A DNA stretch of 42,854 bases from an uncultured Eubacterium sp. (GTDB lineage: Bacteria > Bacillota > Clostridia > Lachnospirales > Lachnospiraceae): the NCBI GenBank assembly GCA_945920185.1, contig CAMEJP010000011.1:1-42854 (forward strand), given 5' to 3'. The position numbers and the translations under genes are program-made. The notes beneath the pieces are model-generated. The model saw nothing but the letters and a program-made list of their open reading frames with translations, was not told the DNA's origin and did not search any database. Below are positions 36,190-42,854 of this stretch, one piece after another. Each line of letters begins with the position of its first letter. Positions within the stretch are counted from its first letter, which is position 1.

Positions 36190-38772
36190 TTATTTTATAC
36201 GTGCCGTAAGAGTTCCGTCAGCTTCATCTATCAGTATCGTATCTTTAGCATTTACCTCACCGCCAAGTATAAGCTTTGCTGCCAGAGTTTCCACAGTTTT
36301 TTGGATATATCTCTTTAAAGGTCTTGCACCGAAATTGATGTCAAAACCGTTCTCTATGATGTAATCTCTTGCTCTGTCAGTGAGTTCAAGCCTTATCTCC
36401 TTCTCGGCAATTCTTGCATTGATATCTTCAATCTGCAAATCAACAATCTTTGAGATATTGTCCTTTGTGAGCGGCTTAAACATAATGATTTCGTCAAGTC
36501 TGTTCAAAAACTCAGGTCTGAAACTTGCCCTCAGCTCACTCATTACCATATCCGAAGCCTGACTGCTTATATTACCGTCGCTGTCTATGCCGTCAAGAAG
36601 ATACGGAGAACCTATATTTGATGTCAGTATAATTATGGTATTCTTAAAATCCACGCATCTTCCCTGTGAATCCGTTATTCTGCCATCGTCAAGCACCTGA
36701 AGCAGTATATTGAACACATCCTTGTGGGCTTTCTCTATCTCATCAAACAAAACTACGGAATACGGATGTCTTCTTACAGCCTCTGTAAGCTGTCCGCCCT
36801 CCTCATAGCCTACATATCCCGGAGGTGCTCCTATAAGCCTTGATACGGAATGCTTTTCCATATATTCACTCATATCTATTCGCACAAGATTCTGTTCATC
36901 ATCAAAAAGATTTTTAGCCAACGCCTTTGCAAGTTGAGTTTTTCCGACACCGGTAGAGCCTAAGAACATAAATGAACCGATAGGCTTTCTAGGGTCTTTT
37001 ATACCTGCCTTTGAACGCATAATAGCCTCTGCCACCTTAGTAACGCCTTCATCCTGTCCGATCACGCTCTTATGGAGAAGTTCCTCAAGATTAAGCGTCT
37101 TATTCCGCTCTGATTCCGTAAGCTTTGTGACAGGAATTCCGGTCCATTTTGATACAATCCTGGCAATTTCTTCGTCGGTAACGCTTTCCCTAAGAAGCCT
37201 TGCATCTCTGCTCTTTACCTTCTCTTCCTCTTCCTCAAGCTGTTTTTTTAGTCCTGGAAGTTCACCATACTGAAGTCTTGCTGCCGTTTCAAGGTCATAA
37301 TTGTTCTTAGCTTTTTCTATTTCTTTATTCAGTCTGTCCATATCCTCACGAAGCTTACTTAACTTTCCGACTGAATTTTTCTCATTTTCCCATTGAGCCT
37401 TTTTAGCCGCAAAATTTTCACGAAGCCCTGCCAGTTCTTCTTTGATATGTTCCATTCTCTCCATGCTTAACGCATCTGTTTCCTTTTTGAGAGCAGCCTC
37501 TTCAATTTCAAGCTGCATAATCTTTCTCTGCTCTTCATCCATCTCTGCAGGCATAGAGTCAAGTTCCGTCTTTATCAGAGCACACGCCTCATCGACAAGG
37601 TCTATTGCCTTATCAGGAAGAAATCTGTCCGAAATATATCTGTTGGAAAGAACGGCCGCATTTACCAGAGCACCATCCGTAATCTTTACTCCATGATATA
37701 CCTCGTATCTTTCTTTCAATCCTCTAAGTATTGATATAGTGTCCTCAACAGTAGGCTCATCTACCATAACAGGCTGAAAACGTCTTTCAAGTGCGGGGTC
37801 TTTCTCTATATACTTCCTGTGCTCATCAAGCGTTGTAGCTCCTATACAGTGAAGTTCTCCTCTTGCAAGCATAGGTTTTAACATATTTCCGGCATCCATA
37901 GAGCCCTCAGTCTTTCCTGCGCCCACTATTGTGTGTATCTCATCGATAAACAGTATAATCTTACCTTCGCTCTTCTTAACTTCATCGAGAACAGCTTTGA
38001 GTCTTTCCTCAAATTCGCCTCTGTACTTGGCACCTGCTACAAGTGCACCCATATCAAGAGCAAATATTGTCTTGTCCTTAAGTCCGTCAGGCACATCCTT
38101 TTTTACAATTCGCTGTGCAAGGCCTTCGACAACTGCCGTTTTACCGACACCCGGCTCACCTATAAGAACAGGATTATTTTTTGTCTTTCTTGAAAGTATT
38201 CTTATAACATTTCTTATCTCACTGTCACGTCCTATTACGGGGTCAAGCTTCTGCTCTCTTGCACGTTCAACAAGATCCGTACCATACTTTTTCAAGGCAT
38301 TGTAGGTTGCCTCCGGATTATCGTTTGTCACACGCTGATTGCCTCTTACCTTTGAGAGCACCTGCAAAAATCTCTCACGCGTTATGCCAAACTCCCTAAA
38401 AAGTTCAGCAATCTCTCTGTTCGGTGCGTCTACCATTGCAAGGAAAATGTGCTCTACGGAAACATACTCATCTCCCATACTTTTAGCAACATTTTCACAG
38501 TCCATAAGCACGCTGTTAAGAGACTGGCTTATATATGGGCTGCCTCCCTTTACCTTCGGTCTTTTTGCAATAAGACCCTCCACCTTTCCAAGGAAATACT
38601 CCTTGTTGATATCCATATTTTCTGTCAGTTCCAGTATAAGACTGTCTTCAATGTTGAGAAGACTGTAAAGCATATGCTCCTGGTCAATTTCCTGATTACC
38701 ATATTCGTGAGCAACGGCTTCACATTTTCTTATAGCCTCGATAGACTTCTGTGTAAACTTATTCATATCCAT
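36190..38772 (-). CDS. clpB: ATP-dependent disaggregase ClpB
   Basis: 860 residues, full length. Hexameric AAA+ chaperone that solubilises aggregates with DnaK. It has an N-terminal Clp repeat domain (1-150), NBD1 Walker [14 protein letters not shown] with [15 protein letters not shown], and a coiled-coil middle domain (about 410-530, charged heptads), which separates ClpB from ClpC or ClpA. NBD2 has Walker [15 protein letters not shown] and [11 protein letters not shown]. No IGF/L ClpP-binding loop was noticed. It has its own sigma-A promoter. No CIRCE or CtsR site is apparent upstream. Ribosome site AGGAGG. Confidence 0.96.
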   Translation of the reverse strand: MDMNKFTQKSIEAIRKCEAVAHEYGNQEIDQEHMLYSLLNIEDSLILELTENMDINKEYFLGKVEGLIAKRPKVKGGSPYISQSLNSVLMDCENVAKSMGDEYVSVEHIFLAMVDAPNREIAELFREFGITRERFLQVLSKVRGNQRVTNDNPEATYNALKKYGTDLVERAREQKLDPVIGRDSEIRNVIRILSRKTKNNPVLIGEPGVGKTAVVEGLAQRIVKKDVPDGLKDKTIFALDMGALVAGAKYRGEFEERLKAVLDEVKKSEGKIILFIDEIHTIVGAGKTEGSMDAGNMLKPMLARGELHCIGATTLDEHRKYIEKDPALERRFQPVMVDEPTVEDTISILRGLKERYEVYHGVKITDGALVNAAVLSNRYISDRFLPDKAIDLVDEACALIKTELDSMPAEMDEEQRKIMQLEIEEAALKKETDALSMERMEHIKEELAGLRENFAAKKAQWENEKNSVGKLSKLREDMDRLNKEIEKAKNNYDLETAARLQYGELPGLKKQLEEEEEKVKSRDARLLRESVTDEEIARIVSKWTGIPVTKLTESERNKTLNLEELLHKSVIGQDEGVTKVAEAIMRSKAGIKDPRKPIGSFMFLGSTGVGKTQLAKALAKNLFDDEQNLVRIDMSEYMEKHSVSRLIGAPPGYVGYEEGGQLTEAVRRHPYSVVLFDEIEKAHKDVFNILLQVLDDGRITDSQGRCVDFKNTIIILTSNIGSPYLLDGIDSDGNISSQASDMVMSELRASFRPEFLNRLDEIIMFKPLTKDNISKIVDLQIEDINARIAEKEIRLELTDRARDYIIENGFDINFGARPLKRYIQKTVETLAAKLILGGEVNAKDTILIDEADGTLTARIK

Positions 38773-38804
38773 AGTGACACTTCCTCCTTTCTTGTTCTAC
38801 TTGT

Positions 38805-38833
38805 AATATAACACAGCTAACATAATAATGCAA
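38805..38833 (-). promoter_or_regulatory. clpB: Sigma-A promoter of clpB
   Basis: On the minus strand, TTGCAT (38828-38833), a 17-base spacer and TATATT (38805-38810), 33 bases before the clpB ATG. Confidence 0.8.
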
Positions 38834-38863
38834 GCATTTTTTTATATTATTTGAAATTAATAC

Positions 38864-38899
38864 AAAAAAATTCCGCCTATGACAGGTGCATAAGCGGAA
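38864..38899 (-). terminator. Rho-independent terminator after the ABC exporter remnant
   Basis: An 11-bp stem (38871-38881 with 38889-38899, one G-U pair), a 7-nt loop and a seven-T tail on the minus strand. It separates the ABC remnant from clpB. Confidence 0.85.
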
Positions 38900-38948
38900 A
38901 ATCATAAGCAATACTCGCGAATGGCTTAGCAATTTGCTCGTTATAAAT

Positions 38949-39461
38949 CTATTTAGTGACTTTTTTGTATGTAAAAACACAACTTACAAGTGCCAGCACA
39001 ATCATCACAATCATTGGCAGAAATGTTTTAAAGGTTGCACCTGTTGTTTCATACTGATATGCAAAACCGAGAGGTCTTACTATTGAAAGATTTCCGAATA
39101 TTTTCACTCCGATTATGTATACTATATGAGGTGCAAGAAGTGCCAAAGCTATAATAACCACGCCTTTTTGAATAATCAGATTCTTGTACAGTTCTTTAAA
39201 TACCATAGGCAGTTTTGCTATCAGACGCGATATCTGAGCAGATATCTTTTCAAACATTTTTGTAAGATACGACTTTTTTCTGACAGGGCGTAAAAATACA
39301 TTAAAGGTCACTGCAACCACAAAGAATATCACCAGCAATATAAGCATCAGTAGCAGAGTCGTGGTAAAATGACTCCATATTCCGCCGCCAAATCCCCAGT
39401 TTCTGTACTTCATAAATATCTCCGAAGGAAGAATGGCTTTAAAAATATTGAAATGCTTCAA
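38949..39461 (-). pseudogene. ABC exporter permease, C-terminal part after in-frame TAG
   Basis: 170 residues, with TM helices near 30-55, 100-120 and 145-165. It is in the same frame as the preceding permease piece: the join reads NYKSR-TAG-NIL-KHFNIFKAI. The apparent start is a TTG with no ribosome site. The intact permease portion would be about 425 residues in this stretch. It resembles permease subunits of short ABC-2-like exporters; the substrate is unknown. Confidence 0.65.
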
Positions 39462-39467
39462 GATATT

Positions 39468-40226
39468 CTATCTGCTCTTGTAGTTGATATTTCTGTAAAG
39501 CAAATATTCGGTTACACCGACAACCGCTACAATCACAGCCGCAAAGCTCTGATTGCTTACAGCGGAAAGTACGGCCCATACAAACATTCCTGCCATCCAC
39601 ATGGACAATGCACTAAAACCTACATACATAAGAAGATACTGAAGCCTTGTAACACAGAACTCGCTTATCATAAAGTCCGGATCATTTTGTATGAGGGAAT
39701 TAAGTCCGCCGACACCGCCATGAATACTAAAGGCTATAATTGCCATTCCAAGGTACATAATTATACAGCTTACCAGTGAAATCAAACCAAGTATAAAAGC
39801 CCTCTTTACAGCTAAAACGGCACGTCCCTCGGGAGCTATATGCACAAGCTCCCACAGCCCCTTCTTCCTCTCGGAAAGAAAGCTGTAAACTACTGCAATA
39901 ATAATTACAAGAAGCATAAAATGAGATATATTTTCCTCCAATATGCTTTTCATAGCTCTGCCGTTATCCACTCCGACTTCTATATCCCTAATCTTCATAA
40001 GGTCATAGCGTGTCTTTAAAATGTTCATATAAGCGGTACTTCCCGGCTTAAAAAATTCGGTTTTTATAAGTTTCTCACTCTGTTCAATATTGGCATCGAC
40101 ATTTTCTTTAAAAGCTTCTGCATATCCCATATTTTCAAACAGTTCATCCCTTGCAAAAACTGCGCTTGTATCCCTGCCCTTTCCCGAAAGCACGAACTTA
40201 TAATCCTCCCACTTTCTTGTTGACAT
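39468..40226 (-). pseudogene. ABC exporter permease, N-terminally truncated, ending at in-frame TAG
   Basis: 252 residues. A soluble-looking region (about 1-100, including the extracytoplasmic segment FKENVDANIEQSEKLIKTEF) is followed by four or so TM helices (from FMLLVIIIAVVYSFL). Permeases of this type normally start with a TM helix before the external loop, and it is missing here. The first ATG lies inside the ATPase fragment in another frame and has no ribosome site. The frame ends in TAG at 39468-39470 and reopens at once in the same frame. Confidence 0.7.
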
Positions 40227-40599
40227 GCTGCTTTAGATTTACGATTTCCAAAAGTTCATCTATCTGCCTGTTTGCATCCTTTCTTTTAAGTCCTTTTACA
40301 GATGCCATATACTGTAAAAAAGCTCTAGCACTGAAATCCTCATAAAAGCCCTGCTGCTGTGGCATATAGCCGATATCTTTTCTGAACTTTGCCCCAAGTT
40401 TTAAAATATCCGTTCCGTCGTAAAGAATCTCACCCTCCTGCCTTGCAACATTATCCGTTATCAAATTAATCATTGTACTTTTTCCTGCACCGTTGGCACC
40501 TAATATTCCGTATATTCCCGGTTCAAATACCATACTGAAATCATTAAGTGCCCTGACCGTTCCAAAATCCTTGGTCAGATTTCTTATCTCAAGTTTCAT
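40198..40599 (-). pseudogene. ABC exporter ATPase, truncated before the signature motif
   Basis: 133 residues from the ATG at 40599 (ribosome site AGGAGG). Walker A GANGAGKST and the Q-loop region GYMPQQQGFY are present. The frame ends at VNKKVGGL, exactly where the family continues into the SGG signature, Walker B and the switch His, all of which are lost. The sequence instead runs into permease coding sequence in another frame near 40210. The result is a catalytically dead stub, so the exporter is not functional as read. Confidence 0.85.
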
Positions 40600-40657
40600 G
40601 TAATTCCTCCTTTGAGTATTCCAGACTCTAAAATATCTTCCATATATTAGACAATCT

Positions 40658-40677
40658 TGCGAGCAAAAATACTCGCA
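40658..40677. other. Hairpin between sigF and the ABC remnant
   Basis: A 6-bp stem, TGCGAG/CTCGCA (40658-40663 with 40672-40677), with an 8-nt loop. On the minus strand no T tract follows, so termination of the spoIIA transcript here is uncertain. On the plus strand T-rich sequence follows, but no plus-strand gene ends nearby. Confidence 0.35.
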
Positions 40678-40706
40678 CATTTTGTGTATTTTTTTAAAAC
40701 ATTTGT

Positions 40707-41423
40707 CTACTGAATATTTTTCCTCATCTTTAGCAGTATTTTTTTCTCCATACGGCTTACCTGAACCTGACTTATAGACAATATCTTTGCCACCTGAGTC
40801 TGCGTCTTGTTTTCAAAATATCTCATATTGATTATTCTCTTTTCCTCCTCGTTAAGCTCCTCCATCAGTTTTTCCAGCATAAGTCTGTCTAACAGTTTCT
40901 CCTTCTCATTTTCCTTTGAAGAAATCTGGTCAACAAGGTATATCTCACTGCCGTCATTTTCATACACACTTTTATATATGGATTCAACGTCCTTATTTGC
41001 ATCCATCGCCATAACTATATCTTCCCTTGAAAGCTCGGTAGCTGCTGCTATCTCATCAACGGTAGCATCCCTTCCGTATTTTTGTGAAAGCATTTCGCAT
41101 GCCTTGCTTATTTTCCACGCATTTTCCTTTAAGGTTCTTGAGACCTTTACCATACCGTCATCGCGCAGAAATCTTTTTATTTCGCCGCTAATCATAGGGA
41201 CAGCATATGTAGAGAGCATAACGCAGTAATCACAATCGAATTTGTCTATCGCCTTAATCAGTCCTATAACTCCAAGCTGTGACAAATCTTCAAGTTCATA
41301 TCCGCGCCCCAGATATCGTCTCGCAACGCTGTATACAAGTCCCATATTTTCCATAACAAGGGTGTCCCTGGCTTCTTTATCACCTTTGTGGGCTCTCTCA
41401 ATAAGCTCTTTTGTATGATTCAT
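40707..41423 (-). CDS. sigF: RNA polymerase sporulation sigma factor F
   Basis: 238 residues. Forespore-specific sigma-70 factor. Region 2 has GLVYSVARRYLGRGYELEDLSQ and STYAVPMISGEIKRFLRDD, region 3 has GRDATVDEIAAATELS, and region 4 helix-turn-helix has KTQTQVAKILSISQVQVSRME. The position after spoIIAA and spoIIAB fixes it as sigma-F rather than sigma-G or sigma-B. The 15-base gap after spoIIAB shows co-transcription. Its activity is held by SpoIIAB until SpoIIAA is dephosphorylated. Confidence 0.97.
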   Translation of the reverse strand: MNHTKELIERAHKGDKEARDTLVMENMGLVYSVARRYLGRGYELEDLSQLGVIGLIKAIDKFDCDYCVMLSTYAVPMISGEIKRFLRDDGMVKVSRTLKENAWKISKACEMLSQKYGRDATVDEIAAATELSREDIVMAMDANKDVESIYKSVYENDGSEIYLVDQISSKENEKEKLLDRLMLEKLMEELNEEEKRIINMRYFENKTQTQVAKILSISQVQVSRMEKKILLKMRKNIQ

Positions 41424-41438
41424 TTAATCACACCCTTA

Positions 41439-41861
41439 TTACATTATTCTTTTTTTCATAGTCACCACTGTTCCGACTCCGTTTTCAGATTCCACTTTAA
41501 GCTCGTCCATAAATATTTCCATAAACGAAAATCCCATCCCGGAACGTTCTTCCTCGGGCTTAGTGGTATACATGGGAGTCATGGCAAGATTAACGTCAGG
41601 TATTCCTACTCCCTCGTCGCTTACTGTTATCGTTATTTCCCTGTCAACAATCTCACATTCAATTGTAATAATTCCTATACAGTCCCTGTAACCGTGAACA
41701 ATACAGTTGGTAACCGCTTCCGATACAGCAGTTTTTATATCAGAAAGTTCCTCCACGGTCGGGTCAAGACGGGTAGCAAAGCTTGCCACCGTAACCCTGG
41801 CAAAGCTTTCATTTTCCGAAATACTGTAAAATGAAAGCTTTATTTTATTATAATTTTCCAT
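41439..41861 (-). CDS. spoIIAB: Anti-sigma-F factor SpoIIAB (serine kinase)
   Basis: 140 residues. GHKL-fold kinase that binds sigma-F and phosphorylates SpoIIAA. The Bergerat boxes are intact: N-box [12 protein letters not shown]1 DEGVGIPD and G2 [12 protein letters not shown]. Ribosome site AGGAG directly follows the spoIIAA stop, 12 bases before the ATG. Length matches the family. Confidence 0.97.
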   Translation of the reverse strand: MENYNKIKLSFYSISENESFARVTVASFATRLDPTVEELSDIKTAVSEAVTNCIVHGYRDCIGIITIECEIVDREITITVSDEGVGIPDVNLAMTPMYTTKPEEERSGMGFSFMEIFMDELKVESENGVGTVVTMKKRIM

Positions 41862-41873
41862 TCCTATACTCCT

Positions 41874-42179
41874 TTATTTTTCACATACTATCTTATAAAG
41901 TCCCGATATCTCAAAAATTCTTTTGATGGCAGGACTTACATTAGTTACAAATACCTTGCCGCCCTTTCTGCTTAACAGCTTGTATCTTCCCATTATAAGA
42001 CCTATACCTGAACTATCCATAAAACCTGTATTTTTAAAATCAAAAACCACTGCATCTATCCCGTTTTTGTCTATTTTCTCATCTATCGGTATTCGTATAA
42101 GCTGTGACAAATGATGGTCTAAATCCCCATCAAGCTTTACCACAAGCGTTCTGTCCTTCTCGTCCATAAAATATCGCAT
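41874..42179 (-). CDS. spoIIAA: Anti-sigma-F factor antagonist SpoIIAA
   Basis: About 101 residues. STAS-domain protein that frees sigma-F by binding SpoIIAB. The phosphorylatable serine lies in GFMDSSGIGLIMGRY. The ATG at 42179 has GGGAGGTGA five bases upstream; six residues before it are unsupported. No clear sigma-H promoter was found in the 53 bases upstream, so the operon may be read together with the TPR gene or from a promoter inside it. Confidence 0.95.
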   Translation of the reverse strand: MRYFMDEKDRTLVVKLDGDLDHHLSQLIRIPIDEKIDKNGIDAVVFDFKNTGFMDSSGIGLIMGRYKLLSRKGGKVFVTNVSPAIKRIFEISGLYKIVCEK

Positions 42180-42232
42180 ATACTCACCTCCCTTCAAAGC
42201 AAATACTCTCCCTCAGCTTTTGTATCTGCCTC

Positions 42233-42823
42233 CTACTGCAGGCGCGACAGATAACCGTTACTCTCTGCCGCAAATCTGCTGTCAGGATAATTATTGATAA
42301 CTATATCAAAATATGTCTTGGCATTTGCCGTATCGCCCGCCTCAAAATAAGCAACAGCCGCATAATAAGCTGCTTCTGCAGTAGGATTTATGGCATATGC
42401 CCTTTTAAAGAAATCTGCCGCGCCGGAAGGATTACCTGCATTGTCCGCCTGCGTTCCCTGATTATAAAGGCTCTCATAAGCCGTCAGAAAATTCTGCGTC
42501 CATATCTGACTGTAAAGGCTCTTGGCATTTTCACTAGGAAGCTGCGTAGAATCCACTGAAGCCAAAAGCTCTGCTGCAGCGACGGCATTTCCGGAACCGG
42601 CATAGTTAATGGCATCTATAAGTTTTGAGTAATTATCTGCATTGACGGCGTTAGCAGTATTTCCGCCCTTAATTTCATCTAACTGTGCCGTAAGGCTGTC
42701 AACCTGAGATGTAAGCCTTGTCACCTGTGCATTGGCATCCGCTATTTTCTGCGAATATTCTTTAATGGTTTTATTGTTGTCATATGTTACTCCCTTTAAC
42801 TTTGAGGAAGAATCAAAAACCAT
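42233..42823 (-). CDS. Coiled-coil/TPR protein, apparently frameshifted from its membrane anchor; 5' end outside window
   Basis: 196 residues from the only nearby ATG. A coiled coil (about 18-52, KIADANAQVTRLTSQVDSL) is followed by a helical linker. TPR units then follow (AADFFKRAYAINPTAEAAYYAAVAYFEAGDTANAKTYFD, about 130-170). No TM helix lies in this frame. In another frame just upstream (42806-42853) the translation reads VGVAIGAAIIWFLILP, a clear TM helix, and then stops. The natural protein is very likely TM anchor plus this coiled coil, broken by a single-base change near 42800. It lies 53 bases before spoIIAA. Function unknown; possible sporulation link by position only. Confidence 0.65.
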   Translation of the reverse strand: MVFDSSSKLKGVTYDNNKTIKEYSQKIADANAQVTRLTSQVDSLTAQLDEIKGGNTANAVNADNYSKLIDAINYAGSGNAVAAAELLASVDSTQLPSENAKSLYSQIWTQNFLTAYESLYNQGTQADNAGNPSGAADFFKRAYAINPTAEAAYYAAVAYFEAGDTANAKTYFDIVINNYPDSRFAAESNGYLSRLQ

Positions 42824-42854
42824 ATGATTGCTGCACCGATTGCCACGCCCACCA

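Overview
The window looks like a chromosomal segment from a low-GC, spore-forming member of the Clostridia, most likely Lachnospiraceae. The evidence is the spoIIAA-spoIIAB-sigF operon at the right edge, Gram-positive-type Shine-Dalgarno sites (GGAGG) before most genes, sigma-A style promoters, YerC, RarA and DUF1836 proteins, and a cluster of large proteins that I recall (unverified) as the Lachnospiraceae-typical DUF5716/DUF5717 families. Genus and species cannot be fixed from the sequence. No rRNA, tRNA, CRISPR array, phage or insertion sequence was seen. No gene-free stretch exceeds 300 bases.

Layout. Bases 1-8944 are housekeeping and regulatory genes, nearly all on the minus strand: a 23S rRNA uracil methyltransferase (cut by the left edge), a small acidic-tailed membrane protein, PcrA helicase, a DUF1836 protein (plus strand), a UvrA-like drug-resistance ATPase broken by an internal deletion, YerC, a PHP phosphoesterase, a pyridoxamine kinase and a polytopic membrane protein. 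Bases 9000-14250 hold a cold-shock protein, Hsp33, a SAM methyltransferase, two membrane proteins of unknown function (plus strand), a SEC-C protein and a lipid kinase. Bases 14259-20502 carry an MBL/beta-CASP nuclease behind a MoxR - DUF58 - membrane transglutaminase operon. A DUF4870-like protein and a MATE exporter follow on the plus strand, separated by a perfect 24-bp palindrome.

Bases 22616-34157 are one long, tightly packed minus-strand block: rarA, a giant Ig-like plus helical-repeat protein, an Hsp70/actin-fold protein, a helical-repeat protein, a coiled-coil membrane protein, valS and a HAD phosphatase. The four unknown genes are the best candidate in the window for an undescribed system: a divergent Hsp70-like ATPase encoded with two solenoid proteins and a membrane coiled-coil partner. 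The giant gene carries an in-frame amber codon.

The right end (34440-42854) has a zinc-dependent phospholipase C-like protein, a polysaccharide deacetylase, ClpB with its own promoter, remnants of an ABC exporter (deletion plus amber codon), the spoIIA operon, and a coiled-coil/TPR protein whose membrane anchor lies in a different frame.

A recurring theme is gene breakage: four loci (UvrA-like, giant repeat protein, ABC exporter, TPR protein) have deletions, in-frame TAG codons or a frameshift. TAG is an ordinary stop codon elsewhere in the window, for example at the ends of the 11281-12324 and 21223-22572 genes, so a recoded TAG is unlikely.
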